DNA of 64,000 nucleotides from Eubacteriales bacterium. GTDB taxonomy: Bacteria > Bacillota_A > Clostridia > Saccharofermentanales > DTU023. The stretch is from the NCBI GenBank assembly GCA_030532185.1, contig JAUNLO010000002.1:86461-150460 (forward strand), in the 5' to 3' direction. The notes beneath the pieces are model-generated. The model was not told the DNA's origin, searched no databases, and saw only the letters and a program-made list of their open reading frames with translations. Every line of letters starts with the position of its first letter. The first letter of the stretch is position 1. A program made the translations under genes and the position numbers. This document shows positions 51,481 to 60,858 of this stretch, one piece after another.

Positions 51481-52668
51481 TTAGGCTAGGGAGCCTAAAA
51501 TAGACACTTGGTCACGGCAGTAAGCTTTTACTAATTGATCGTGGTCTATCATACCATTAAGGCTAAAATCTGTCAGTCTCCTAGCTAACAGGAAGTGGTC
51601 CAGGGCCCGCGCCACCAAATCTGTAATTTCCGTAAATTTAATCTGACCTGCTAGGAAGGCCTCCACCCCAACCTCATTGGCCGCATTCAAGACAAGAGGG
51701 CCTTCTTTGCCCTCCCGGGCTGCCCTCCTGGCCAGTTGTAAGGCGGGAAAACGCTCAGGGTCAGGCTGGAAAAAATTGAGTTTTCTCTGGTCCGACTCGG
51801 CAAAGAAATTCAGGCGGGGCAGATCGGTATCCAGACGCTCTGGCCAAGTTAAGGCCAGTTGAATGGGTAAGCGCATATCCGGCATACCCAGTTGGGCCAT
51901 AATAGCCCCATCCTTAAATTCCACCATAGAGTGGATGAGGCCCTCGGGGTGAATAAGGACTTGGATATCTTCTTCTGCCATGGAGAAGAGCTGCATGGCC
52001 TCAATGATTTCCAGCCCCTTATTCATCATGCTGGCTGAGTCAATACTAATCTTGGCTCCCATGGACCAGACAGGGTGGGCTAAGGCTTCTTGGGGACTGA
52101 CCTGGGCCATTTGTTCACGGGTCCAAGTCCGGAAGGGGCCACCGGAAGCAGTAAGATAAAGGCTACGACAAGCGCCGGCAGGAGCAGCAGCCAAGCACTG
52201 CCAAATGGCAGAATGTTCTGAATCTACGGGGTAAATGTTTACCCCTTGCTCACGAGCCAGGGGTAGGAGCATGTCACCTGCTACCACCACGGCTTCTTTA
52301 TTAGCCAGGGCCAAGTCACGTCCCGCTTGGATTGCTTCATAGCAAGGGGCCAGGGCGGCAAAACCACTGATAGCCACTAGAATGCGGTCGACCGGCTCCC
52401 GCACAAGATTAAGCAAGGCCGCTTCGCCCCGGTAAATACTTGTACTTTTTAGATCGGCTGGGCTAAGTAAATCGGTCAGACGATCGGCGGCTGCCGGATC
52501 CGTAACCACCGCAGCCCGGGGACGAAATTCCTTTATTTGCTCAGCCAGAAGGTCAACCTCCCGGTGGCAGGAGAGAAAGCGGGGGTAAATTTGTAGACGA
52601 CGACAAACATCGAGGGCTTGCCGACCAATAGAGCCGGTACTACCTAGAATAGTTAGATCATGCAACAT
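51481..52668 (-). CDS. dxr: 1-deoxy-D-xylulose 5-phosphate reductoisomerase
   Basis: The 395-residue NADPH enzyme makes MEP, the committed step of the MEP pathway. ILGSTGSIGRQALDVCR binds NADPH. LANKEAVVVAGDML, PVDSEHSAIWQCL, LTASGGPFRTW and MGAKISIDSASMMNKGLEIIEA carry the metal- and substrate-binding residues. The length is normal. It lies 4 nt after cdsA, with a 107-nt gap to rseP that shows no clear promoter. Confidence 0.97.
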   Translation of the reverse strand: MLHDLTILGSTGSIGRQALDVCRRLQIYPRFLSCHREVDLLAEQIKEFRPRAAVVTDPAAADRLTDLLSPADLKSTSIYRGEAALLNLVREPVDRILVAISGFAALAPCYEAIQAGRDLALANKEAVVVAGDMLLPLAREQGVNIYPVDSEHSAIWQCLAAAPAGACRSLYLTASGGPFRTWTREQMAQVSPQEALAHPVWSMGAKISIDSASMMNKGLEIIEAMQLFSMAEEDIQVLIHPEGLIHSMVEFKDGAIMAQLGMPDMRLPIQLALTWPERLDTDLPRLNFFAESDQRKLNFFQPDPERFPALQLARRAAREGKEGPLVLNAANEVGVEAFLAGQIKFTEITDLVARALDHFLLARRLTDFSLNGMIDHDQLVKAYCRDQVSILGSLA

Positions 52669-52672
52669 CGGT

Positions 52673-53533
52673 CTATATGAGCCAGGCTAGGCTCAGCAGG
52701 AAAGCAAAGAGAGGCAGGACAAAGAGGCTAGAATCAAAACGATCTAAAATGCCCCCATGTCCTGGCAGCAAGTTGCCGGCATCCTTAACACCAGCCGCCC
52801 TTTTAAGGGAGGATTCGAATAAATCACCCAGCTGGGCCATAAAGCCTGCCAAGAGGCCGAAGAGGAAAAAGGCAAGTACATGGTAAAAGGCTAGATTCAG
52901 TTCTCCTCTCACCCGCAAGAATACTAATACATAAAAAATGCCCGTGGCCAGGAGGCCGGCCAAAAATCCTTCTAAAGTCTTACGGGGTGAGAGCGGAGTC
53001 AGGCTATGCCGCCCCCAAAGCGAGCCCACATACCAGGCTACACTATCGGTAATCCAAGGGGTCACTAGGGCCCACAACAAGACATGCCAGCCATAGGGTA
53101 GGCAAAAGAGCAGATAGTTAGCAGAAAAGAAGCCCAGGCTCAGATAAAGATTACGGCTAAAGGCAGCTAGGCTAGCATTAAGGCCACCCTCGCCCTCGCG
53201 GTGCAGGTAGAAAAAAGTCTGCACTAAAGCTACGCTTAGCTGCCAAGCGAGAAAGAACAACCAAACCGTAAGGCTGGACACTAGTTCCAGGCCGGGTGCC
53301 TTAGCTGAGTAGGTACATAATAGGGGAAATAACAAGGACAAATTTTGCAACAAGCTAAAGAAAAGGCCGGGGCCGGTGTCCGCCTGACCGGAGAGTCCCT
53401 GTAGCTCACGGCTAGCTAAATAGGCTAAAGCTAGCCAAAGGAAGGTCATCAGACCCGGTTGCCAGGCTCCCAAAGCTAAAAAGAATAGGAAAATTGCTCC
53501 ATATACGAGGGCACTAATCACACGCGTAGACAC
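52673..53533 (-). CDS. cdsA: Phosphatidate cytidylyltransferase
   Basis: This 286-residue integral membrane enzyme makes CDP-diacylglycerol from phosphatidate and CTP for phospholipid synthesis. About eight membrane segments precede the CdsA signature (from SPRKTLEGF to KDAGNLLPGHGGILDRFDS), which holds the metal-binding Asp residues. It is placed between uppS and dxr, the usual Bacillota order. Confidence 0.95.
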   Translation of the reverse strand: MSTRVISALVYGAIFLFFLALGAWQPGLMTFLWLALAYLASRELQGLSGQADTGPGLFFSLLQNLSLLFPLLCTYSAKAPGLELVSSLTVWLFFLAWQLSVALVQTFFYLHREGEGGLNASLAAFSRNLYLSLGFFSANYLLFCLPYGWHVLLWALVTPWITDSVAWYVGSLWGRHSLTPLSPRKTLEGFLAGLLATGIFYVLVFLRVRGELNLAFYHVLAFFLFGLLAGFMAQLGDLFESSLKRAAGVKDAGNLLPGHGGILDRFDSSLFVLPLFAFLLSLAWLI

Positions 53534-53610
53534 TTTATCCTCCTCTAGTCACCCGGTACATACAGCTCTGCCAACCCTAAGTTTGGGGCTAAGTCAAAAA
53601 TTCCGCAACC

Positions 53611-54330
53611 CTAGCCCTTGGCCCCTCCGTAGCGACGTTGGCGCTGGCCAAAAGACTCCAAGGCCTGTGCCAAGTCTATTTGATCAAAGTCCGGCCAATA
53701 GCTAGGACTGAAGAAAAATTCTGCATAAGCAGCTTGCCAGAGCCAAAAGTTAGACAGCCTTTGCTCTCCAGCCGTCCGGACGATTAAATCCGGGTCCGGC
53801 ATAGCAGGCTCATACAGGAAGTCGCGGAAATTTTCTTCATTGAGTCGCTCCGCCAAGGCTAGAGGATCGGGGCTACGTAAGGCCTTCTGAACAGCCCGCA
53901 CCAGCTCCCGTCTTCCCCCATAATTCAGGCAGATATACAGATCTAGGCGGGCCTGGGCAGGGGGGTTGGCCTCCATACGCTCGATAATCTTGCGAGTCGG
54001 GGGTGACAATTCGTCCAAATCACCCACAAAGTGAATCTGGGCACCCTGGTCGCGCAATTCATCACCATAGCGTTGGAAAAATTCCGGAATCAAGCGCATC
54101 AAACCTTGAATCTCTTGCCGAGACCGTCGCCAGTTTTCTGTAGAAAAGGCATATACAGACATATGACGGATGCCATAAGCCATCACCCAATAACAGACCT
54201 CGCGCAGACGCTCAGCGCCCGCACGATGTCCGGCAGACCTAGCTAAACCTCGCTCCTGGGCCCAACGTCCGTTGCCATCCATGATGAAGGCCAGATGTTG
54301 GGGTAAGCCTTTTTCCCCAGCCACAGTCAC
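53611..54330 (-). CDS. uppS: Undecaprenyl diphosphate synthase
   Basis: The 239-residue cis-prenyltransferase makes the C55 lipid carrier for cell-wall synthesis. HLAFIMDGNGRWAQERGL contains the catalytic Asp and the conserved NGRWA. SVYAFSTENWRR and DLIVRTAGEQRLSNFWLWQ are the other signature blocks. It starts 9 nt after frr. Confidence 0.97.
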   Translation of the reverse strand: MTVAGEKGLPQHLAFIMDGNGRWAQERGLARSAGHRAGAERLREVCYWVMAYGIRHMSVYAFSTENWRRSRQEIQGLMRLIPEFFQRYGDELRDQGAQIHFVGDLDELSPPTRKIIERMEANPPAQARLDLYICLNYGGRRELVRAVQKALRSPDPLALAERLNEENFRDFLYEPAMPDPDLIVRTAGEQRLSNFWLWQAAYAEFFFSPSYWPDFDQIDLAQALESFGQRQRRYGGAKG

Positions 54331-54339
54331 GAACCAGCT

Positions 54340-54909
54340 TTAGAGCTCCATGAGCTCCTTGTTCTTGTTTTCCACGGCCTTATCAACCTTGCCTACATAC
54401 TTATCCGTGAGTTTTTGCATCTCTTCTTCAAAGGCATACAAGTCATCTTCACGAACTTCGCCATTCTTTTGATAGCCACGGAACGTATCAATACCATCAC
54501 GCCGAATATTACGAATGGCTACCTTGGTCTCTTCACCCAGCTTATTGACGTCTTTGGTCAGTTCTATGCGACGTTCCTCCGTGAGTTGGGGAAAGGCCAA
54601 ACGAATAAGCTTACCATCGTTCATAGGATTAATACCCAAATCCGAGGCCTGGAGGGCGCGTTCGATTTCTTTGAGCATGGAGCTATCCCAAGGGGTGATA
54701 GTCATCAAGCGGGCTTCGGGCACTTGAATATTGGCCACCTGTTGTAAGGGAGAAGGCACCCCATAATATTCAACTGTGATCGAGTCCAGTAGGCGGGGAT
54801 TGGCACGTCCAGCCCGAATCGTATTAAATTGATCTTCTAAGACCCTAATGCTTGCCTGCATTCTTTCTTCGTAGGGTTTATAGGTCCCTGCGTTTAGTTC
54901 AATAGCCAT
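54340..54909 (-). CDS. frr: Ribosome recycling factor
   Basis: The 189-residue product splits post-termination ribosomes together with EF-G. FNTIRAGRANPRLLDSITVEYYG, the triple-helix domain and NDGKLIRLAFPQLTEERR are typical. AGGAGG precedes the ATG. It has its own promoter and leads an frr-uppS-cdsA-dxr unit. Confidence 0.97.
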   Translation of the reverse strand: MAIELNAGTYKPYEERMQASIRVLEDQFNTIRAGRANPRLLDSITVEYYGVPSPLQQVANIQVPEARLMTITPWDSSMLKEIERALQASDLGINPMNDGKLIRLAFPQLTEERRIELTKDVNKLGEETKVAIRNIRRDGIDTFRGYQKNGEVREDDLYAFEEEMQKLTDKYVGKVDKAVENKNKELMEL

Positions 54910-54944
54910 GGAAACCTCCTAGTGCTACTTCTTGTTATTGTTTA

Positions 54945-54974
54945 ATTATAGCTTAAGCCCCCACTTTACTCCAA
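54945..54974 (-). promoter_or_regulatory. Sigma-A-type promoter of frr
   Basis: On the minus strand TTGGAG (54969-54974) and TATAAT (54945-54950) are separated by 18 nt. An imperfect hairpin (AGCCCC/GGGGCT arms, about 54955-54988) overlaps the spacer and -35 region. Confidence 0.65.
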
Positions 54975-55004
54975 GCTAAGTAGGGGCTGATAAAATACTA
55001 ACTC

Positions 55005-55709
55005 TTAGAGACAGCTAACAAGGGTGCCAATTGCCTCGCCCCGGGCTGCCTTAAGGATGTTACCAGGCGTCTCCATATTAAAGACCCGGATAGGTATTTG
55101 ATTATCCCGACAGATGGCTGCGGCTGTAGCATCCATGACTTGCAGATTTTCTGACAATAATTGAGTAAAGCTTAGTTCCTTGTAAAGCTGAGCATCGGCT
55201 GACTCATGAGGGTTCTTGTCATAAACACCATCTACTAGGGTAGCCTTGAGGATCACATCAACCTCCAGTTCGGCTCCCCTTAGGGCTGCGGTGGAATCCG
55301 TGGAAAAGAAAGGGTTGCCGGTTCCTCCGGCCAAGATAAGGACCTTGCCCTCCTGCCAAGCCTCGAGAGCCTTGTCTTTGCGGAAAATATCGTGAATTTT
55401 CGGTATAGAGAGAGCCGATAAAATCAGGTTGGGGACCCCAGCTGCCCTTAAGGCATCTGAAAAAGCCAGGGCATTCATAGTTGTAGCCAGCATGCCTATG
55501 TGATCAGCCACCACCCGGTCCATATCGCCTGAAGACCGGCCCCGCCAGAAATTTCCGCCACCTAAAACTACAGCTAGGGCAATATCCTCCGCCACCAACT
55601 CGCGGATAGATGTAGCCAGATTTGCCAAAACCTGGGGGTCCAGTCCCTGGCCCCGGGCTCCCCCCAAAGCTTCTCCACTTAATTTCAGAAGAACTCTACG
55701 TTTACTCAT
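55005..55709 (-). CDS. pyrH: UMP kinase
   Basis: This 234-residue hexameric bacterial UMP kinase of the amino-acid-kinase fold converts UMP to UDP. RVLLKLSGEALGG binds ATP, AVVLGGGNFWRG and LAGGTGNPFFSTDSTAALR follow, and KATLVDGVYDKNP is the family tail. ATG 55709 lies 5 nt after AGGAG; a GTG two codons upstream is too close. Confidence 0.97.
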   Translation of the reverse strand: MSKRRVLLKLSGEALGGARGQGLDPQVLANLATSIRELVAEDIALAVVLGGGNFWRGRSSGDMDRVVADHIGMLATTMNALAFSDALRAAGVPNLILSALSIPKIHDIFRKDKALEAWQEGKVLILAGGTGNPFFSTDSTAALRGAELEVDVILKATLVDGVYDKNPHESADAQLYKELSFTQLLSENLQVMDATAAAICRDNQIPIRVFNMETPGNILKAARGEAIGTLVSCL

Positions 55710-55760
55710 ATGCACTCCTTGCCACTAGCCTAGGCCTTGTCCCCTACAGCTGGATATAAG

Positions 55761-55788
55761 AAGAGACACGCCTTGCAGCGTGTCTCTT
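55761..55788 (-). terminator. Terminator between tsf and pyrH
   Basis: AAGAGACACGC (55761-55771) and GCGTGTCTCTT (55778-55788) form a perfect 11-bp stem with a 6-nt loop, followed on the minus strand by CTTATAT. No clear promoter lies between it and pyrH, so read-through may feed pyrH. Confidence 0.8.
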
Positions 55789-55805
55789 GCTAAGTCAAAT
55801 TTAAA

Positions 55806-56453
55806 TTACTTATTGAGCTGGGCCATGACTTCCGCCTGGAAGTCTTCTTCTTTTTTCTCCAGACCCTCGCCTACCTCATAGCGGGTAAAACGGCGGATAC
55901 GGATGTTTTCACCGATGGTCGCGATGTGCTCTTTGACCAGGTCAGCAATGGTCTTGCTGTCATCCTTGATGAAGATTTGCTCTTCCAGCACATTAGCGGC
56001 ATAAAACTTGTTAAGACGGCCTTCCACGATATGGTCTACCACCTTCTCAGGCTTACCTTCGTTGAGGGCTTGGGTGCGAGCAATCTCTTTTTCCCGCTCA
56101 ACAACGGCCTCCGGTACTTCTTCCCGGCGTACCCATTGGGGGTTCATAGCGGCGATTTGCATGGCAATATCGTGAACCATTGCCCGGAATTCTTCGTTGG
56201 CGGCCGCAAAGTCAGTCTCAATATTGACTTCTACCAGCACGCCCACGCGGGTGCCATGGATATAGGAATATACAATGCCTTCTGCGGCAATACGGGAAGC
56301 ACGCTTTTCAGCAGAGGCCATACCCTTCTCACGCAGCCATTTGACGGCTTCGTCCAGATTGCTGTCGGTTTCTTGCAGGGCCTTCTTAACGTCAACCATG
56401 CCGGCGCCTGTCATTTCGCGCAGTTGCTTAATTAATTTGATATCTACTGCCAT
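55806..56453 (-). CDS. tsf: Translation elongation factor Ts
   Basis: The 215-residue short form of EF-Ts regenerates EF-Tu-GTP. The UBA-like N-terminus IKQLREMTGAGMVDVKKAL and the TDFAAANEEF motif are diagnostic. GGAGG precedes the ATG. It lies 76 nt after rpsB and shares its promoter. Confidence 0.97.
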   Translation of the reverse strand: MAVDIKLIKQLREMTGAGMVDVKKALQETDSNLDEAVKWLREKGMASAEKRASRIAAEGIVYSYIHGTRVGVLVEVNIETDFAAANEEFRAMVHDIAMQIAAMNPQWVRREEVPEAVVEREKEIARTQALNEGKPEKVVDHIVEGRLNKFYAANVLEEQIFIKDDSKTIADLVKEHIATIGENIRIRRFTRYEVGEGLEKKEEDFQAEVMAQLNK

Positions 56454-56529
56454 ATCTTCCTCCTATTAAATTTATGGGCGTATGTACGTATGTATAGAAT
56501 TATTTACTTGATTACAGCTTTTACTAAAT

Positions 56530-57315
56530 CTAGGCTTCATCGCCAGAGAGGTCTTCTTCCTCATTGACCTTCATGGCCTCAGCCTCAGTCATAGCTGCGC
56601 TTTTCATAGCAGCTTCCTGCAGTTCCAGCTGTGTGCCCTGGCGGCCTTCCAGCACAGCGTTGGCCATGGTGGCGGTAATCAGCTTGATAGACCGAATAGC
56701 ATCGTCATTACCGGGGATAACCACATCCACCTCATCCGGGTCACAGTTAGTGTCAACAATAGCTACTACAGGGATACCCAGACGGTTGGCTTCGGCCACG
56801 GCCAGATGCTCTTTCTTAATATCAACTACGAAGAGGGCGTCAGGCAGTTGGTTCATTTCCTTGATACCACCCAGGTTGGCCTGGAGTTTTTCCATTTCAA
56901 GATGTAGCTTAGCTACTTCCTTCTTGGGCAGGACTTCGAAGGTACCGTTAGCGGACATTTCTTCTAATTCTTTTAAGCGCTGAATCCGGCTGCGGATAGT
57001 CTTAAAGTTAGTCATGGTTCCGCCGAGCCAACGGTTGTTGATATAGAACATATTGCAACGTTCGGCTTCTTCCTGGATGGCGTCTTTAGCTTGTTTTTTG
57101 GTACCTACAAAGAGGACATTGCCACCCTTGAGGGAGATGTCTCTTACGTAGTTGTAAGCTTCTTCCACCTTTTTGATGGTCTGTTCCAGGTCGATGATGT
57201 AAATCCCATTACGATCAGTGAAGATATATTCCTTCATCTTGGGATTCCAACGACGGGTTTGGTGGCCAAAGTGTACGCCACCTTCCAGTAATTGTTTCAT
57301 GGTAATAATGGACAT
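56530..57315 (-). CDS. rpsB: 30S ribosomal protein uS2
   Basis: The 261-residue small-subunit protein starts [30 protein letters not shown] 57315 follows AGGAGG by 8 nt; the frame is open further upstream without a better start. [27 protein letters not shown] and [12 protein letters not shown] are conserved blocks. It leads the rpsB-tsf unit. Confidence 0.97.
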   Translation of the reverse strand: MSIITMKQLLEGGVHFGHQTRRWNPKMKEYIFTDRNGIYIIDLEQTIKKVEEAYNYVRDISLKGGNVLFVGTKKQAKDAIQEEAERCNMFYINNRWLGGTMTNFKTIRSRIQRLKELEEMSANGTFEVLPKKEVAKLHLEMEKLQANLGGIKEMNQLPDALFVVDIKKEHLAVAEANRLGIPVVAIVDTNCDPDEVDVVIPGNDDAIRSIKLITATMANAVLEGRQGTQLELQEAAMKSAAMTEAEAMKVNEEEDLSGDEA

Positions 57316-57402
57316 AAAATTTCCTCCTGTTTTGTCCTCCGGAGTTAGCCACCAGCCTTGAACTGGAACAGGAAGCAAGCTCCGTGTGAATTAACCTTAA
57401 GA

Positions 57403-57431
57403 ATTCTAGCATAAAGGCTTAAGACCAGCAA
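57403..57431 (-). promoter_or_regulatory. Sigma-A-type promoter of rpsB-tsf
   Basis: On the minus strand TTGCTG (57426-57431) and TAGAAT (57403-57408) are separated by 17 nt. The leader of about 80 nt contains a GGAG...CTCC pairing and could be a site for S2 autoregulation, but I see no defined motif. Confidence 0.65.
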
Positions 57432-57445
57432 GTTACAAGGGTTAC

Positions 57446-57475
57446 CAGAAAAAAGCCGCCCCGAGGGGCGGCTTT
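57446..57475 (-). terminator. Intrinsic terminator of the ispH-rpsA operon
   Basis: AAAGCCGCCCC (57452-57462) and GGGGCGGCTTT (57465-57475) form a perfect 11-bp stem, followed on the minus strand by a T-run. It separates the fusion gene from the rpsB promoter. Confidence 0.9.
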
Positions 57476-57557
57476 GACACTTACTCTATGCAACAAGCTT
57501 GCTTTGGCTAAAGCCACAGTTATTAGGTCTGGGCTCTGCTTCTGCTTCTAACTCAGC

Positions 57558-60176
57558 CTAGGCCAGGGGTTCGGCCGTTTCAGCATGTGTCTCGTAGGTG
57601 GACTCTTCTTCTGCCGCATTGACAGCTTCCTCAGTCTGAGAAAGGCTATCTTCGAGGTTGTCGGCCGGCTCCGGAGCCTGGGCTTCTTCGGCTGCTGCAG
57701 CAGCTTCTGCTTCAGCTTTAGCCTTGGCACGAGCTTCTGCTTCGGCCCGGGCCTTTTCTTGGGCCTTGGCTTCTGCGGCAGCTCTAGCAGCTTCTTCTTC
57801 CTTCTGTACCTTTTCCATAAATTCGGCACCAGCCTCAGAGGCCACCGTTACGTTAGCCAGAGAAGCGAAGGAAGAACCTGCGGAAGAGTCAACATAGGTG
57901 GTGGGCTCGCTGGAACCTTCCTGGTCCTGACGAGATCTGCGGCCAGAGCGGCGAGGTTTACGTGCTTGACCGTCTTCATCACGGTTACCGCGGTCCTGGC
58001 GGGGCTCATGCTGGGTGTATTCCTCAGGGTTAGCAGGGTCAATAGCTTCAACTTCTTTGATAGAGATAGAAATTTTACGCTCTTGATTGCTGACGGCCAG
58101 CACACGAGCATCAACTTCCATACCCACCTGCAGGACATCCTCAGGATGTTTGAGGTGATAGTTAGAAATCTGGGAAATATGGCAGAGGGCATCTACGCCA
58201 GGGGCAACTTCGATGAAAGCGCCGAATGGGAACATGCGGACTACGATGCCACGCACAATGGAACCCAGAGGGAAGCGCTCTTCAATATTGTAGTAGGGGT
58301 CATTCTCTTCACGGCGGTAGCCCAGAGAAATTCTATCTTTTTCTTTATCGAAATCTAAGACAAAGACCTTGAGGTGGTCACCCACAGAAACTACTTCAGA
58401 AGGATGCTTGATGCGGCGCCAAGACAGTTCACTTACGTGTACCAGACCGTCTACACCACCCAGGTCCACAAAAGCCCCGAAGTTAGTAATATTGCGGACA
58501 ACACCTTCGTATTCCTTGCCCACTTCGATGGTATCCCAAACAGCCTGAGACTTTTCGCTGCGCTCTCTTTGGACCAGAGAACGACGAGAACCAGAAACTC
58601 TTAGTCTTCTGCGGTTGGGGTCAAATTGGGTAATCAGAACTTCCATGGTCTTGCCACGGTAGGGCTCTAAATCATCCACGCGACGCAGCTCCAGCTGGGT
58701 ACGGTGAATGTAGAGGTCGACTCCACCATAGGAGGCAATAACTCCGTCCTTTACCACATTGGTTACTTTAACGGTAATGGGAGTTTGGTCTTCATAGGCC
58801 TGACGAATCACGTCTTTATGTTTTTCAAAGTCCACCTTGGCCTTGGACAACATGATTTCTTTGCCCATGTCGGTGTTCTTAATGCTGCGGACATAAACTT
58901 CCACTTCGTCATGGTTAGCTACAGCCTGGTCTAAGTCAAATTCCGGATCATCCACAAACTCGTGGCGAGGAACCTTACCCTCAGATTTGTCTTTAACGTC
59001 AACATAGACATACTCATCGTCATAACGGACGATGGGTCCGGTTACGATAACGCCACGCTTAAGTTGGGGAATGCCTTCGATGTAGTCAGAGAAAGAGAAA
59101 TCTTCAGAATCGTCCTCTTCCTCAGCGGTCTCATCAGCCTCACTAGCGTAAGCTTCAAAAGCGGAAGATGCTTCCTGGTCTGTGTCAATACCGGATTCTT
59201 GTACTTGGGCTTGAGGGTCTTGCTCTTTGACTTCCTCTGCCCCTGGGTTTTCAGCTACGGGGTTGAGCATTTCATTCTCTTGGCTGAAATTGTTTTGTTC
59301 TGTCATTACGTGAATAACCTCCCTGATCATACGTTCCGGTGTTGACGCTCCTGCTGTGATTCCGATTCGCATCTGTCGCAGGTCTTCAGCCCTGAGCAAG
59401 GCTGCAACCTGGTCCGGCCGTTGAATTAAATATGTTCGACTACAGTGGGTACGGCAAATTTGAAAAAGCTTATTAGTATTCGAACTACGCTCACTCCCCA
59501 AAACTAAGACTATGTCTGAGGAACGGGCCAATTCAGCGGCTTCTTTCTGCCGTTGTGCAGTCGTCCGACATATTGTATCAAAGATTTCAAGATTTAGCAG
59601 TTTATTCTTAAGTATTTTACTAATAGTCGCAAATTTATCCAGAGCGAAGGTGGTTTGGGCAGCTAAAATCCAGCTGAGGCCTGGCCAAGCAGCAAAATCT
59701 AGAGCCTCCAGATCCTCTGGTCCCCTAAGGACCAGGTTGGGATTGCCTGCCCGCGACCTAATGCCTCGCACTTCCGGGTGATCGGGGTCCCCGCAGAGGA
59801 TAAAGCCCTTACCCTCCTGCTGGGCGCGTCTGGCCAGATCTTGGACCCGCTTAACCCAAACGCAGGTACAATCCTCTAACTGCCTAGCCTGACTACGCAA
59901 GATTTGCTCTTCAGATTCGCTAATGCCATGGGCCCTGATGAGGACCGTATCTACCTGTCGGTCTAGCACCTGGTCCAGGTCCCGCAGCAAGGCAAAGCCT
60001 TGACTTTGCAAGTCTTCGATGACTTGGTCATTGTGGACCAAGTCACCATACATAAGCAGGGCCCCTGGACCTCGATGCTGGCTGGCCAAGGCATAAGCCC
60101 TATCCACCGCCCGCTTCACGCCGGGGCAAAAGCCTGCAGATTTGGCTAAGTAAATTTGATAATTATACTTATTCAT
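57558..60176 (-). CDS. ispH-rpsA: Bifunctional IspH (HMBPP reductase)-ribosomal protein S1 fusion
   Basis: This 872-residue fusion occurs in Clostridia. The N-terminal part (about 1-285) is HMBPP reductase, the last MEP-pathway enzyme. Its cluster cysteines are in GFCPGV, CTCVWV and DTICRTTAQRQ; HPEV, LAAQTTF, SSNTNKLF and ITAGASTPE are also present. An acidic linker (DETAEEEDDSEDFSF) leads to four S1 repeats, of which the third (GVVRNITNFGAFVDLGGVDG) and fourth are the most typical. S1 binds mRNA at the ribosome. The tail is Ala/Glu/Lys-rich, probably helical, and ends acidic. ATG 60176 follows GGGGAG; it overlaps plsC by 8 nt. Confidence 0.95.
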   Translation of the reverse strand: MNKYNYQIYLAKSAGFCPGVKRAVDRAYALASQHRGPGALLMYGDLVHNDQVIEDLQSQGFALLRDLDQVLDRQVDTVLIRAHGISESEEQILRSQARQLEDCTCVWVKRVQDLARRAQQEGKGFILCGDPDHPEVRGIRSRAGNPNLVLRGPEDLEALDFAAWPGLSWILAAQTTFALDKFATISKILKNKLLNLEIFDTICRTTAQRQKEAAELARSSDIVLVLGSERSSNTNKLFQICRTHCSRTYLIQRPDQVAALLRAEDLRQMRIGITAGASTPERMIREVIHVMTEQNNFSQENEMLNPVAENPGAEEVKEQDPQAQVQESGIDTDQEASSAFEAYASEADETAEEEDDSEDFSFSDYIEGIPQLKRGVIVTGPIVRYDDEYVYVDVKDKSEGKVPRHEFVDDPEFDLDQAVANHDEVEVYVRSIKNTDMGKEIMLSKAKVDFEKHKDVIRQAYEDQTPITVKVTNVVKDGVIASYGGVDLYIHRTQLELRRVDDLEPYRGKTMEVLITQFDPNRRRLRVSGSRRSLVQRERSEKSQAVWDTIEVGKEYEGVVRNITNFGAFVDLGGVDGLVHVSELSWRRIKHPSEVVSVGDHLKVFVLDFDKEKDRISLGYRREENDPYYNIEERFPLGSIVRGIVVRMFPFGAFIEVAPGVDALCHISQISNYHLKHPEDVLQVGMEVDARVLAVSNQERKISISIKEVEAIDPANPEEYTQHEPRQDRGNRDEDGQARKPRRSGRRSRQDQEGSSEPTTYVDSSAGSSFASLANVTVASEAGAEFMEKVQKEEEAARAAAEAKAQEKARAEAEARAKAKAEAEAAAAAEEAQAPEPADNLEDSLSQTEEAVNAAEEESTYETHAETAEPLA

Positions 60177-60855
60177 GTTGGGATTTCTCCCCCTCTCTGT
60201 GGCACTCCACACGCAGAGCAGATGGCAAAGGCCCTAAGAGCTGATATATTTGCTCCATAATAAAACGACCTGCTGCCTCTTCTTGGCCTCGTCCAAATTG
60301 GTTGAGCCTGAAAGCGGGCCCGATAACTAGCCGATGTTGGTGACCTATACGCTGAGGATATTCCAGGGCTAGGGGTATGAGGGGCACATCCGCTCTAGCT
60401 AAGAGGCGGACCAGTCCTACTTTGGGCAATTTTGTTGCCTGTTGCCCTGCCTTAAGACGGGTGGCTTCAGGGAATACGCCAATAACCTGACCCTCTTTGA
60501 GGGCCGAGAGTACCTGTTTGACAGCGGTGAAGTTACTGTCTTCCCGATTGATGGGGATGGCCCCAAATCCCTTAATCACAGGAGCTATAAGAGGCTGCTG
60601 GAACAACTCCTGCTTGGCTAGCCAGAGGGGATTTACCGGCAGCAGGGGGTTGATCAGCATGACATCAAAAAAAGATTGATGGTTGGCAAGAATAATATAG
60701 GGCCCTTGAGCTGGTAGGTTTTCCAAACCGTAATAACGGGGGCGGTAAAGCAGGCGACTCAAGGTTTTCAGGAGGTGAAAAGCCCAACGTGACCGCCAGG
60801 GTAAGTGGGACAGGTCTTGCTTCCAGGGGGCTGTCTTTAGTCCAGAGTCTGCCAT
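60169..60855 (-). CDS. plsC: 1-acyl-sn-glycerol-3-phosphate acyltransferase
   Basis: This 228-residue membrane-associated enzyme adds the second acyl chain in phosphatidate synthesis, upstream of CdsA. The HX4D motif is in LANHQSFFDVML, and the second block reads FPEATRLK (usually FPEGTR). It overlaps the fusion gene by 8 nt and follows cmk by 3 nt. The cmk-plsC-ispH order is common in Clostridia. Confidence 0.93.
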   Translation of the reverse strand: MADSGLKTAPWKQDLSHLPWRSRWAFHLLKTLSRLLYRPRYYGLENLPAQGPYIILANHQSFFDVMLINPLLPVNPLWLAKQELFQQPLIAPVIKGFGAIPINREDSNFTAVKQVLSALKEGQVIGVFPEATRLKAGQQATKLPKVGLVRLLARADVPLIPLALEYPQRIGHQHRLVIGPAFRLNQFGRGQEEAAGRFIMEQIYQLLGPLPSALRVECHREGEKSQHE

Positions 60856-60858
60856 GCC

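Noticed and set aside
57585..58358. A 257-codon plus-strand frame rich in Phe, Ser and Gly opposite the S1 tail
   Set aside because: Its composition is the complement of the Ala/Glu/Lys-rich tail and S1 repeats. It is a shadow of the real gene.
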